DNA of 27,818 bases. Source: JADKFD01 sp050250665. Its GTDB lineage: Bacteria; Pseudomonadota; Gammaproteobacteria; Xanthomonadales; SZUA-5. The translations under genes were made by a program, and so were the position numbers. Where the stretch lies: assembly GCA_050250665.1 (NCBI GenBank), contig JBFWOF010000068.1, forward strand, positions 1 to 27,818, given 5' to 3'. The notes beneath the pieces are model-generated. The model was not told the origin of the DNA. It saw nothing but the letters and a program-made list of their open reading frames with translations, and ran no database searches. Shown piece after piece: positions 1-6,848 of this stretch. Each line of letters starts with the position of its first letter. The stretch's first letter is position 1.

Positions 1-5
1 TTCAC

Positions 6-24
6 GGCCCGTGCGCAGTGTCGG
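6..24. repeat. Fragment of dispersed repeat (copy A)
   Basis: Nineteen bases (GGCCCGTGCGCAGTGTCGG) are identical to the start of the copy at 19564 and match the copy at 24257 with one change. Similarity fades after this core. It lies at the edge of the window, so the full extent cannot be judged. Bases 25-83 show no gene or clear signal. Confidence 0.5.
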
Positions 25-83
25 CCAGACGCAGGTAGCTCTCCATGCATCCATGTCGTAACGTGTTGATTTGTGGTCGATGA

Positions 84-158
84 TGTAGGTTGGGCAAAGC
101 GCAGCGTGCCCAACACCAGGGTCCATTGTTGGGCACGCTGCGCTTAGCCCAACCTACA
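84..158. repeat. Palindromic repeat, TGTAGGTTGGGC type
   Basis: A 32-base left arm (84-115) and a 32-base right arm (127-158) are reverse complements at 31 of 32 positions, around an 11-base loop (116-126). The ends read TGTAGGTTGGGC and GCCCAACCTACA. From memory, hairpins with these ends are common in intergenic DNA of gammaproteobacteria. No ORF inside it is credible. Bases 160-246 show nothing further. Confidence 0.85.
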
Positions 159-246
159 GTCCTGAAGAGCGCAGGGAAGCCGTCTATGGCGGTCGCCGAC
201 TGCGGTCGAGCAAAGAGGGATCGCGATCAGACCCCAGACCGCTGGT

Positions 247-334
247 TCACGCGGAGGCGCGGAGGCCGCGGAGAAAGGCCAAGGGCACTCGATGTGCGAT
301 CGCACATCTCCGCGTTCTCCGCGCCTCCGCGTGA
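247..334. repeat. Nested palindromic repeat, GCGGAGGCGCGGAG type
   Basis: The outer arms 247-263 and 318-334 are a perfect 17-bp inverted repeat built of GCGGAG-like units, the left side carrying one extra unit. In the centre, 291-308 is a perfect 18-bp palindrome (GATGTGCGATCGCACATC) containing the octamer GCGATCGC. The element lies upstream of the merR promoter and holds no credible gene. Bases 335-394 show nothing else. Confidence 0.8.
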
Positions 335-394
335 GACATCCAGCCGAAACCCGCAATGACACCGACTGCCCCTGCCCCGCAGCGCATGCTGGCC

Positions 395-426
395 TTGACC
401 CTGGACCATGGTCCAGGGTTCACACT
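395..426 (+). promoter_or_regulatory. MerR-type metal-responsive promoter and operator
   Basis: A -35 hexamer TTGACC (395-400) is followed by a 20-bp spacer and a weak -10 CACACT (421-426). The spacer region contains a perfect 22-bp dyad (398-419) with half-sites ACCCTGGACCA and TGGTCCAGGGT. An over-long 19-20 bp spacer with a dyad in it is the hallmark of promoters that MerR-family regulators untwist when metal binds. The 22-bp dyad and 20-bp spacer resemble the zntA layout more than the 21-bp copA-type dyad. It lies 30 bp before the merR-family gene and should drive both it and the ATPase, with autoregulation. Confidence 0.88.
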
Positions 427-455
427 AGGCTTCGTATTGATCGGGGAGCCACATC

Positions 456-851
456 ATGAAGATCGGAGAACTCGCCCAGCGCGCTGAGGTTTCCATCGAC
501 ACCGTCCGCTATTACGAGCGCGACGGCTTGTTGACTCCGGCAGGACGACAACCCTCGGGTTATCGCGTCTACGGCAACACCGAGCTCAAGCGCATGCGCT
601 TCATCCGCCGCGCCAAGGCGCTCGGATTCTCGCTCGACGAAATCCGCGGCCTGCTGGCCTTGAGCACAGATCCGGACGTGGCCGAAGTCAAAAGACTGGC
701 CGTCGCCAAGATCGCCGACGTCGATCAGCGGATTGCCGAGCTGCAGCGAATTCGGATCGGCTTGAGCCGGTTGGTGGCAGCCTGTCCCGGCCACGGCCAG
801 GCCGAGGCCTGCCCGATACTCCACGCCCTCAACGACGAGCCCTCGGCATGA
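456..851 (+). CDS. MerR-family heavy-metal-responsive regulator
   Basis: A 131-residue regulator that would bind the dyad just upstream and activate its own operon when it binds metal. Residues 1-70 form the winged helix-turn-helix with the family signature (IGELA, VRYYERDGLL, GYRVY). A long dimerisation helix follows at about 75-108, then a metal loop with Cys110 and Cys119 separated by eight residues. The position matching Ser77 of CueR or Cys79 of ZntR is Val75, so the extra cysteine typical of divalent-metal sensors is absent, while the loop is one residue longer than the CX7C of CueR. The ATPase next door favours Cu(I)/Ag(I), but the loop and operator look partly ZntR-like. GGGGAG at 443-448 is a good ribosome binding site. 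The stop overlaps the ATPase start, indicating one operon. Confidence 0.93.
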   Translation: MKIGELAQRAEVSIDTVRYYERDGLLTPAGRQPSGYRVYGNTELKRMRFIRRAKALGFSLDEIRGLLALSTDPDVAEVKRLAVAKIADVDQRIAELQRIRIGLSRLVAACPGHGQAEACPILHALNDEPSA

Positions 852-3181
852 ACGCCGGGCATACGCACTCGCATTCGGGCGCCGCCTCCTGCTGCAGTCA
901 TGGCACCAGAAGCGGCAAGATCGATCCGGTCTGCGGCATGTCGGTGGCAGCCGACGCGCCTCATCAGGCCACGCACGACGGTCAGGACTATCGCTTCTGC
1001 TGCGCCGGTTGCCAGAGCAAATTCCTGGCAGATCCGGAGCGCTATTCCAGGGCGAAGAACCAGCCCGCGAAATCGAAGGCCGCCGTGGCCGGAGCCCGAT
1101 ACACCTGCCCGATGCATCCGGAAGTGGTCCGTGACGGGCCCGGTGAATGCCCCATCTGCGGCATGGCACTGGAGCCGATGATGCCCAGTGTGGACGAGGC
1201 CGAGAACCCGGAACTGATCGACTTTCGACGGCGTTTCTGGTGGACGCTGCCGCTGTCGGCGCTGGTGCTGGCGCTGGCCATGTTCGGCCACCAATTTGCA
1301 GGATTGTCCGCGAATGTGCGCACCTGGCTGGAGTTCGCCCTGTCGGCGCCGGTGGTGCTCTGGGCTGGCCTGCCCTTCTTTCAGCGTTGGCTGCAGTCGT
1401 TGCGTAACCGCAGCCCGAACATGTGGACACTGATCGGCACCGGGGTTGGCGCAGCCTTCGGCTACAGCGTGGTGGCCACACTGGCTCCCGGACTGTTCCC
1501 TGAATCCCTGCATGAACACGGTCGGGTCGGCGTCTATTTCGAGGCGGCGGCGGTCATCGTTACGCTGACGCTGCTCGGTCAACTGCTGGAACTGAAGGCG
1601 CGTTCGAGCACCTCGGCGGCCATCCGGGCCTTGCTGGGGCTGGCGCCCAAGACCGCAAGGCGACTGCGCGATGATGGCAGCGAAGAGGATGTGGAACTGG
1701 ACCAGGTACAGCCGGGCGACCGCCTGCGGGTGCGCCCGGGCGAAAAGGTTCCGGTGGACGGCAGTGTTCTGGAGGGCCGCTCCAGCGTCGACGAATCGAT
1801 GCTCACCGGCGAGCCGATGCCGGTCGAGAAGACCAAGGGTGCCAAGGTCATCGGGGCCACCATCAATGGCAACGGCGCGCTGGTGATCAGCGCCGAAAAG
1901 ACCGGTTCCAACACGGTACTGGCGCAGATCGTGCAGCTGGTGGCACAGGCCCAGCGATCGCGGGCGCCAATGCAGCGCATGGCCGACAAGGTCAGTTTCT
2001 GGTTCGTGCTGGTGGTGCTGGCCATTGCCGTCGCCACCTTCGTAGTCTGGGGACTGTTTGGCCCCGAACCTTCCCTGACCTATGCCGTGGTCAATGCCGT
2101 CGCCGTGCTGATCATCGCCTGTCCCTGTGCCCTGGGCTTGGCGACACCGATGTCGATCATGGTCGCGACCGGTCGTGCCGCTCAGGCCGGTGTGTTGTTC
2201 CGCGACGCCGAAGCCATCGAGCGCTTGCGCAGCATCGATACCCTGATCGTGGACAAGACCGGCACCCTGACCGAAGGCAAACCGGCGTTCAGGGCAGTAC
2301 TGGCCGTGGCTGGGTTCAGTGCCGACGAGGTGCTGCGTCTGGCCGCGAGTCTGGATCAGGGCAGCGAGCATCCTCTGGCCGATGCCATCGTCGCCGAGGC
2401 CAGAGGTCGTGAGCTGGCATTGACCGAAGCCACGGAATTCCAGTCGGTGTCGGGCATTGGCGTGCGCGGACAGGTGGGCGATCAGGAGCTGGCGCTGGGC
2501 AACGACGTGTTGATGGCCGATGTCGGCGCCGACATCAGCGGCCTGGATCAGGATTCGGAAGGTCTGCGCAAGGACGGTGCCAGCGTCATGTTTCTGGCGA
2601 TCGACGGTCGCGCCGCTGGATTGTTGGCGGTCGCCGACCCGATCAAGGCGGGTACGCCCGCCGCCATCAAGGCACTCAAGGCCGCCGGACTGCGCATCGT
2701 CATGGCCACCGGCGACGGCAAGACCACGGCTGCGGCAGTTGCCCGGGAACTGGGCATAGACGAGGTCCATGGCGGGCTACGGCCCAAGGACAAGTCGGAT
2801 CTGGTGGCCGTACTGAAGGCTCAAGGCAGGCGCGTGGCGATGGCCGGAGATGGCATCAACGACGCCCCGGCGCTGGCGGCGGCGGATGTGGGTATCGCCA
2901 TGGGCACCGGCACCGATGTGGCCATGTCCAGCGCTCAAGTGACCCTGGTCAAGGGCGATCTGCGCGGGATTCTTCGCGCCCGCGAGATCTCCGAAGCGAC
3001 CGTCGCCAACATGAAACAGAATCTCGCTTTCGCCTTCGCCTACAACTCGCTGGGCGTGCCGCTGGCGGCCGGCGTGCTCTATCCACTGTTCGGCTGGTTG
3101 CTGAGCCCGATGATTGCGGCCCTGGCGATGAGCATGTCGTCAGTGTCGGTGGTCAGCAATGCCTTGAGGCTGCGGCGCTGA
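848..3181 (+). CDS. copA: P1B-type copper-exporting ATPase with YHS and HMBD domains
   Basis: A 777-residue cation pump expected in the inner membrane, exporting Cu(I) (or Ag(I)) with ATP. The N-terminus is His/Cys-rich, then a YHS metal domain (about 24-67, DPVCGM and CCAGCQ) and a heavy-metal-binding zinc-ribbon-like domain (85-110, YTCPMHPEV and CPICGM) replace the usual HMA (CxxC) domains. Core motifs are complete: TGE (320-322), CPC (425-427) in the transport helix, phosphorylated Asp469 in DKTGT, His508-Pro509, and GDGINDAP (667-674). YN at 732-733 and MSMSS near 761-765 match the Cu(I) class. It starts within the end of the merR gene (ATGA-type overlap), so the two are translationally coupled. 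Copper is the best call. Silver is possible, and zinc is less likely given the membrane motifs. Confidence 0.94.
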   Translation: MNAGHTHSHSGAASCCSHGTRSGKIDPVCGMSVAADAPHQATHDGQDYRFCCAGCQSKFLADPERYSRAKNQPAKSKAAVAGARYTCPMHPEVVRDGPGECPICGMALEPMMPSVDEAENPELIDFRRRFWWTLPLSALVLALAMFGHQFAGLSANVRTWLEFALSAPVVLWAGLPFFQRWLQSLRNRSPNMWTLIGTGVGAAFGYSVVATLAPGLFPESLHEHGRVGVYFEAAAVIVTLTLLGQLLELKARSSTSAAIRALLGLAPKTARRLRDDGSEEDVELDQVQPGDRLRVRPGEKVPVDGSVLEGRSSVDESMLTGEPMPVEKTKGAKVIGATINGNGALVISAEKTGSNTVLAQIVQLVAQAQRSRAPMQRMADKVSFWFVLVVLAIAVATFVVWGLFGPEPSLTYAVVNAVAVLIIACPCALGLATPMSIMVATGRAAQAGVLFRDAEAIERLRSIDTLIVDKTGTLTEGKPAFRAVLAVAGFSADEVLRLAASLDQGSEHPLADAIVAEARGRELALTEATEFQSVSGIGVRGQVGDQELALGNDVLMADVGADISGLDQDSEGLRKDGASVMFLAIDGRAAGLLAVADPIKAGTPAAIKALKAAGLRIVMATGDGKTTAAAVARELGIDEVHGGLRPKDKSDLVAVLKAQGRRVAMAGDGINDAPALAAADVGIAMGTGTDVAMSSAQVTLVKGDLRGILRAREISEATVANMKQNLAFAFAYNSLGVPLAAGVLYPLFGWLLSPMIAALAMSMSSVSVVSNALRLRR

Positions 3182-3200
3182 CGGCGCCCCAGAATGCAAC

Positions 3201-3226
3201 AAGCCGGTCGGTGAGCCGACCGGCTT
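3201..3226. terminator. Hairpin between convergent genes
   Basis: An 11-bp perfect stem (3201-3211 with 3216-3226, arm AAGCCGGTCGG) closes a 4-base loop, 20 nt after the ATPase stop and 37 nt from the stop of the convergent csgG-like gene. There is no clear T-run on either side, so it is a plausible bidirectional terminator but not a textbook one. Confidence 0.55.
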
Positions 3227-3263
3227 GCGCGCTGTTCAAGCCTGCTCTGGGTTAGGACGTAGA

Positions 3264-3989
3264 TCAGTCGTCCAGATCGAGCGCACCGCGGGTCTTGTCA
3301 CGACGGCGGCTTTCCTTGGCATCGTATTCGGACATGCAGCGGCTGGTCTGCTTGACCATCACGCACTCCAGATAATCGGTGATCTCGACCAGCGCAGCCC
3401 GGATGGCCTTGCCCGCTGGCGTCTTGTTCTCGCTGGCCAGATTGCCGCCGAAGCCGCCACGATAGAGGCCGATGCTCATGCCGCCGCCCTTGCTGGTGCC
3501 TTCAATGGTGCGGGCAAAATCGATCTCGCCGGTTTCCGCATTGATGACTCGAAGGTCCACGGCCAGATAGGCCTTCTCGCTCTTTCCGCCCAGCGACACG
3601 CCACCGAAGCTGATGCCACCACCGGTGCTGGCGGTCTCTTCCTCGTAGGCTGTCACGGTGCCGGTGATCAAATACTGGGCGCCGGTCAGCTGACCGATCT
3701 GGGCGCCGGTACCGGCTTTGACCCGACCAGAAGCTGCCAGATTCTGCTCTTCCAGCACTGACTGGATCTGTTCCCGCTCCAGCACCTTGAAGGCGCCGCT
3801 GGCGCTGAGTTCATTGCTGAGCATGCCGGCCAGTTCCCAGCCGACGCCGCCGCGCCACCAACCGGCGCCGGATTGATTCTCGAATTCGGTCACCGCGACC
3901 ACAGGCTTGTCACCTCGCGCCGCAGCCATATTGGGCGCCAGGGCGAAAGCGCCCGCCATTGCCAGACCACACCACCAGATTGCTCGCAT
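3264..3989 (-). CDS. Secreted CsgG/HfaB-family protein
   Basis: A protein of about 241 residues related to CsgG, the curli secretion channel, and to similar periplasmic or outer-membrane proteins. It begins with a Sec signal peptide (MRAIWW, hydrophobic core, cleavage near AAARG). The mature part shows CsgG-family features: VAVTEFENQS, a GMLSNEL helix, FKVLEREQIQSVLEEQNL, then GAQYLITGTVTAYEEE and DLRVINAETGEI. Unlike CsgG there is no lipobox cysteine. The start at 3989 is preferred over the ATG at 3995 because GAGGA sits 7 nt before it but only 1 nt before the other. It is the last minus-strand gene of the block, 146 bp after the DUF1249 gene. No curli subunit genes are nearby, so a curli role is not supported. 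A partner role with the upstream caspase or autotransporter is only inferred. Confidence 0.8.
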   Translation of the reverse strand: MRAIWWCGLAMAGAFALAPNMAAARGDKPVVAVTEFENQSGAGWWRGGVGWELAGMLSNELSASGAFKVLEREQIQSVLEEQNLAASGRVKAGTGAQIGQLTGAQYLITGTVTAYEEETASTGGGISFGGVSLGGKSEKAYLAVDLRVINAETGEIDFARTIEGTSKGGGMSIGLYRGGFGGNLASENKTPAGKAIRAALVEITDYLECVMVKQTSRCMSEYDAKESRRRDKTRGALDLDD

Positions 3990-4008
3990 CGACATGTCCT
4001 CAGGGCTG

Positions 4009-4025
4009 TACGCCGTTCCGGCGTA
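4009..4025 (-). other. Small hairpin in csgG-like 5' leader
   Basis: TACGCCG (4009-4015) and CGGCGTA (4019-4025) form a perfect 7-bp stem with a 3-base loop, 19 nt upstream of the chosen start and just before its ribosome binding site. The same 146-bp gap also holds a 10-bp palindrome TGTGTACACA (4085-4094). No convincing -35/-10 pair was found. These could be an operator and a leader structure, or chance. Confidence 0.35.
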
Positions 4026-4135
4026 GACGTCAGATTTGTGGATACCGCGCGCTATGCTGGCACAAGATCAGCATCTCGCGACGATGTGTACACAGATTCC
4101 ATAGTGTAAACGCAAGAAAGCCTGAAACCGGGACA

Positions 4136-4690
4136 TCAGGCCAGTCGCGCAGCCCTGCGACCGTCGCCACGACGCTTGACGCCAGTGCGTTCCAGGTCAC
4201 CCGCCTCGCCGGGCGCGACCATCAGCGATCGATCCCATTCCGGCACCGGACCGGCTTCACGCCAGGCTTGGGCTGCGTAATCCATCTCCAGCAGATGCTC
4301 CAGCCACTTGTTGGCGAAGCTGTTCATGCGTCTGCGGTACTGCGCGATCAGCCGCGCAGGCGTATCCGGCGCGAACAGACGCACCCGATGGGCGTCAAAG
4401 CGACAATGGGTCACTTCGGCCTGGAGCGCATCGTGATAGACCCGCCAGTAGGATTCCGGGTCTTCGGCTGGCGTCGATTGCTCGAAGCGCAGACTCAATC
4501 GCAGCAAGGTGGTGTACGGCTGCTGCTCGAGTATGTCCAGCACCAGGGCCGGCCTGCCCTCGGGTTGATTCAGATAACGACCCGGCAGCAGGCGGCGGCT
4601 GTCCACCAGCTTGCGCAGTCGTTCAAAGTTGTCGCTGTAGAGGCCAAGCAGCCATTCGAAGGCGTTGGGTAGAGCTTTGGTCATGGTCAT
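4136..4690 (-). CDS. DUF1249 (YqiB-like) protein
   Basis: A 184-residue soluble protein resembling the DUF1249 family, whose E. coli member is YqiB. Its function is not known to me. Landmarks shared with that family are an early NFERLRKLV segment, YTTLLRL near residue 60, YHDALQAEV in the middle and NSFANKWLEHLLEMDY near the end. The reading frame stays open upstream to 4936, but that would overlap the caspase gene and adds arginine/serine-rich sequence with no family likeness, so the ATG at 4690 (or 4684) is chosen. There is no strong ribosome binding site. It has no signal peptide and is probably cytoplasmic, unlike its exported neighbours, so shared function with them is doubtful. Its last 25 residues are rich in Arg/Gly. 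Confidence 0.8.
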   Translation of the reverse strand: MTMTKALPNAFEWLLGLYSDNFERLRKLVDSRRLLPGRYLNQPEGRPALVLDILEQQPYTTLLRLSLRFEQSTPAEDPESYWRVYHDALQAEVTHCRFDAHRVRLFAPDTPARLIAQYRRRMNSFANKWLEHLLEMDYAAQAWREAGPVPEWDRSLMVAPGEAGDLERTGVKRRGDGRRAARLA

Positions 4691-4735
4691 CGTCTGGCGG
4701 TGCCTGTATTGCCGTGGACCGCCAGCAGCAGAGCT

Positions 4736-4768
4736 GCGGCGGGTGCCGTGGTGGTCAGCACCCGCCGC
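4736..4768 (-). terminator. GC-rich hairpin after caspase gene
   Basis: GCGGCGGGTGC (4736-4746) and GCACCCGCCGC (4758-4768) form a perfect 11-bp stem with an 11-base loop, starting 10 nt beyond the caspase stop codon. No T-run follows in the minus direction. It probably ends or attenuates the autotransporter-caspase transcript before the DUF1249 gene. Confidence 0.5.
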
Positions 4769-4778
4769 TTGCGCCGAC

Positions 4779-6824
4779 TCAGGCGTCGCGAGGCAGGAAG
4801 AAGAACTCGCTGCCTTCGTGGCCGGCGTGCCGCAACGCCGAGTATTGAGGGCGCTGCGGAAGCCGGGCGACAGCGGAGCGCTGACCAACCAGTTCCGAGA
4901 CCTCCTCGTATAGGCGATAGCCCTCGTTGAGTCCATCCGCCTGCTTCAGCGCAGTCAGGAAAGCCGTGGCAAACACCGAGTGACCGCTGCCGTCATCATC
5001 CAGCACCGGCTGCAGTCCGCCCGAGGTGATGACGGTTCGAGCCTTCACGCGGGAGATGAACAGCAGATCCTCTTCCTTGGCATCCAGGGGAATCGGCCGG
5101 ATCGCGTTACCGGACATGGTGCCGGAGTAGCAGGAGTCGGCGACCACCATGACGTGCTTGGCCTCGGACGCGCCGAGATAGTCGTTGATCTGATCGTTGC
5201 CGATCCAGGTACTCGGATCATCGGCACGACCATCGACCGGTATCCAGTAGCCATTGCCCTTGTCGTCGATCTGGCCATGACCGGCGTAGTAGATCAGCAG
5301 ATTGTCATTCTTCTTCATGCCCATGGTCATTTCGGCGAGCTTGGTGATGATCACCTGACGGCCGACATTGGTCAGCTTGCTGACCTTGAAGCCGTAATGC
5401 GACTCCAATTGCTCGGCGATGGCATCGGCATCGGACACCGCTGTGGACAGGGCCGGGAACGAGCTGTAAGCGTCGTTGCCGATCACCAGCGCGTGGAAGG
5501 TACCCAGATCCTGACGCATGCGCCGCTGGAACAGCTTGCTGGTCACGCGCTTGGCCGAGGCCGCGCCACCACGATCACGGGTGATCAGGAAGCTCTCGAC
5601 GGCACTCAGGCCATCATTGGTGATCGCCTGGATTTCCACCGGCGTGTCTCCGGCCACCAGATCGAGGTCGATCTGGAACAGCCCATCGGAGTCGACCTGG
5701 TCGAAGTAATCGCGATCGTTCACCTTGAGCGCCTTCAGGCTGCTGGCCGGATAGACCCTGCCGACCACCTGATAGGTGGGAACCGCTGCCAGCAGAGGTG
5801 CGGCGAGCACGCCACTGCGGGTGGCGACCAGCTTGGGGGCAATGACCTGGATCTTCGGCGAAGTGCCCTTGGGGGCCGGACCACGCAGATTGGGATCCAC
5901 ACCCAGCGCGGTATAGAGCTTGTCGGCTTCGGCATGCGATGACGCGACGGCCTGCTCCTGCGCTGCAATCTGCTGTTCCAGTTCGGCGATGCGCTGACTG
6001 GCCCGCTGCGCACGGGCGCGATCGGCGCTGGCCGCGGCCAGCTCTGCCTTGGCCGAGCTCAGCTGATTGCGCGACTGACCCAGTTCCGATTCGAGCTGGC
6101 CGAGGTCGGCACGGGTCTGCTCCAGTTGCGACCGCAGGCGAGTCACTTCGCCGCGCAGTTGCTCGGTTTCTTCAGCCGCAGCGCGCCTGCGGGCGTTTTC
6201 TTCCTCGGTGACCAGTTCCAGATTGCCGCTGCTCAGACCGGAGGCCTTGCGGTACCAGTTCATGGCCATTGTCATGTCCTGGGGGACACCCTTGCCGGCC
6301 TCATACAGGCTGCCCAGGTTGATCATGGCCGTTGAGCTGCCCTTCTCCGCCGCCTGCCGGTACCACTCCACCGCGGTGGCGTAGTCCGGGGTCACACCCA
6401 GGCCCTTCTCGTAGATCTCGCCCAGATAGTTCATGGCCTCGACATCGCCCTGCTTCGCAGCGGGCAGCCAGACCTTGAGCGCGGTGGCGTAGTTGGCCCG
6501 ATCGTAAGCCACGTATTCGCCGCCACGGATGGCGCAGTCCTTGGCCGTGGTGCGGATAGGGCGGCGCGCCGACAGATAGGTGAAGTTGCCGCCGAGCTGG
6601 CGGACCTGCCCGGGCAGCAGACAGTCGACGATGTAAAGATCCTCGACGTTGACACCACCCTTGGGCACCTCGGTCTTCTTGGCCAGCACACTGGCGCTGC
6701 CCAGCAGACCAATCACCAGCGCACTGCCCAGAATCAGGGCGAGACGCCGGGTTCCGCCTGCGCCCGGCAGCGCCGGCCTTGCAGCGGCGACTCCCGGCTT
6801 CGTCATTGTGTCTTGTTTCGGCAT
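4779..6824 (-). CDS. Membrane-anchored Sel1/coiled-coil caspase-like (C14) protease
   Basis: A 681-residue protein predicted to face the periplasm. Order of parts: one hydrophobic segment (28-48, preceded by Arg-Arg) acting as uncleaved anchor or signal peptide; a cysteine-bearing segment (60-110); two Sel1/TPR-like repeats (about 126-161 and 162-196); a long coiled coil (205-305); an Ig-like beta domain (about 325-415); and a caspase-fold domain (440-680). The catalytic dyad is present: His516 in YYAGHG and Cys565 in DSCYSG. Asp563, two before the cysteine, matches the residue that favours Arg/Lys at P1 in metacaspases. Ribosome binding site AGGAGG (6834-6839) lies 9 nt before the ATG. It starts only 24 nt after the autotransporter stop, so they are almost surely cotranscribed. 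The substrate is unknown. A scaffold role is possible, but both catalytic residues being kept argues for activity. Confidence 0.9.
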   Translation of the reverse strand: MPKQDTMTKPGVAAARPALPGAGGTRRLALILGSALVIGLLGSASVLAKKTEVPKGGVNVEDLYIVDCLLPGQVRQLGGNFTYLSARRPIRTTAKDCAIRGGEYVAYDRANYATALKVWLPAAKQGDVEAMNYLGEIYEKGLGVTPDYATAVEWYRQAAEKGSSTAMINLGSLYEAGKGVPQDMTMAMNWYRKASGLSSGNLELVTEEENARRRAAAEETEQLRGEVTRLRSQLEQTRADLGQLESELGQSRNQLSSAKAELAAASADRARAQRASQRIAELEQQIAAQEQAVASSHAEADKLYTALGVDPNLRGPAPKGTSPKIQVIAPKLVATRSGVLAAPLLAAVPTYQVVGRVYPASSLKALKVNDRDYFDQVDSDGLFQIDLDLVAGDTPVEIQAITNDGLSAVESFLITRDRGGAASAKRVTSKLFQRRMRQDLGTFHALVIGNDAYSSFPALSTAVSDADAIAEQLESHYGFKVSKLTNVGRQVIITKLAEMTMGMKKNDNLLIYYAGHGQIDDKGNGYWIPVDGRADDPSTWIGNDQINDYLGASEAKHVMVVADSCYSGTMSGNAIRPIPLDAKEEDLLFISRVKARTVITSGGLQPVLDDDGSGHSVFATAFLTALKQADGLNEGYRLYEEVSELVGQRSAVARLPQRPQYSALRHAGHEGSEFFFLPRDA

Positions 6825-6848
6825 GGTATAGATCCTCCTCTGCCGTAG

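Noticed and set aside
90..409. Short open frames in the first 400 bases
   Set aside because: They read through two palindromic repeats on both strands and lack gene features.
725..2770. 681-residue minus-strand open frame opposite the copper ATPase
   Set aside because: Antisense shadow of a fully motif-supported gene in GC-rich DNA; its translation is low-complexity His/Gln/Arg-rich and shows no family motif.
4691..4936. N-terminal extension of the DUF1249 protein
   Set aside because: It would overlap the caspase gene, and the sequence has no similarity to the family.
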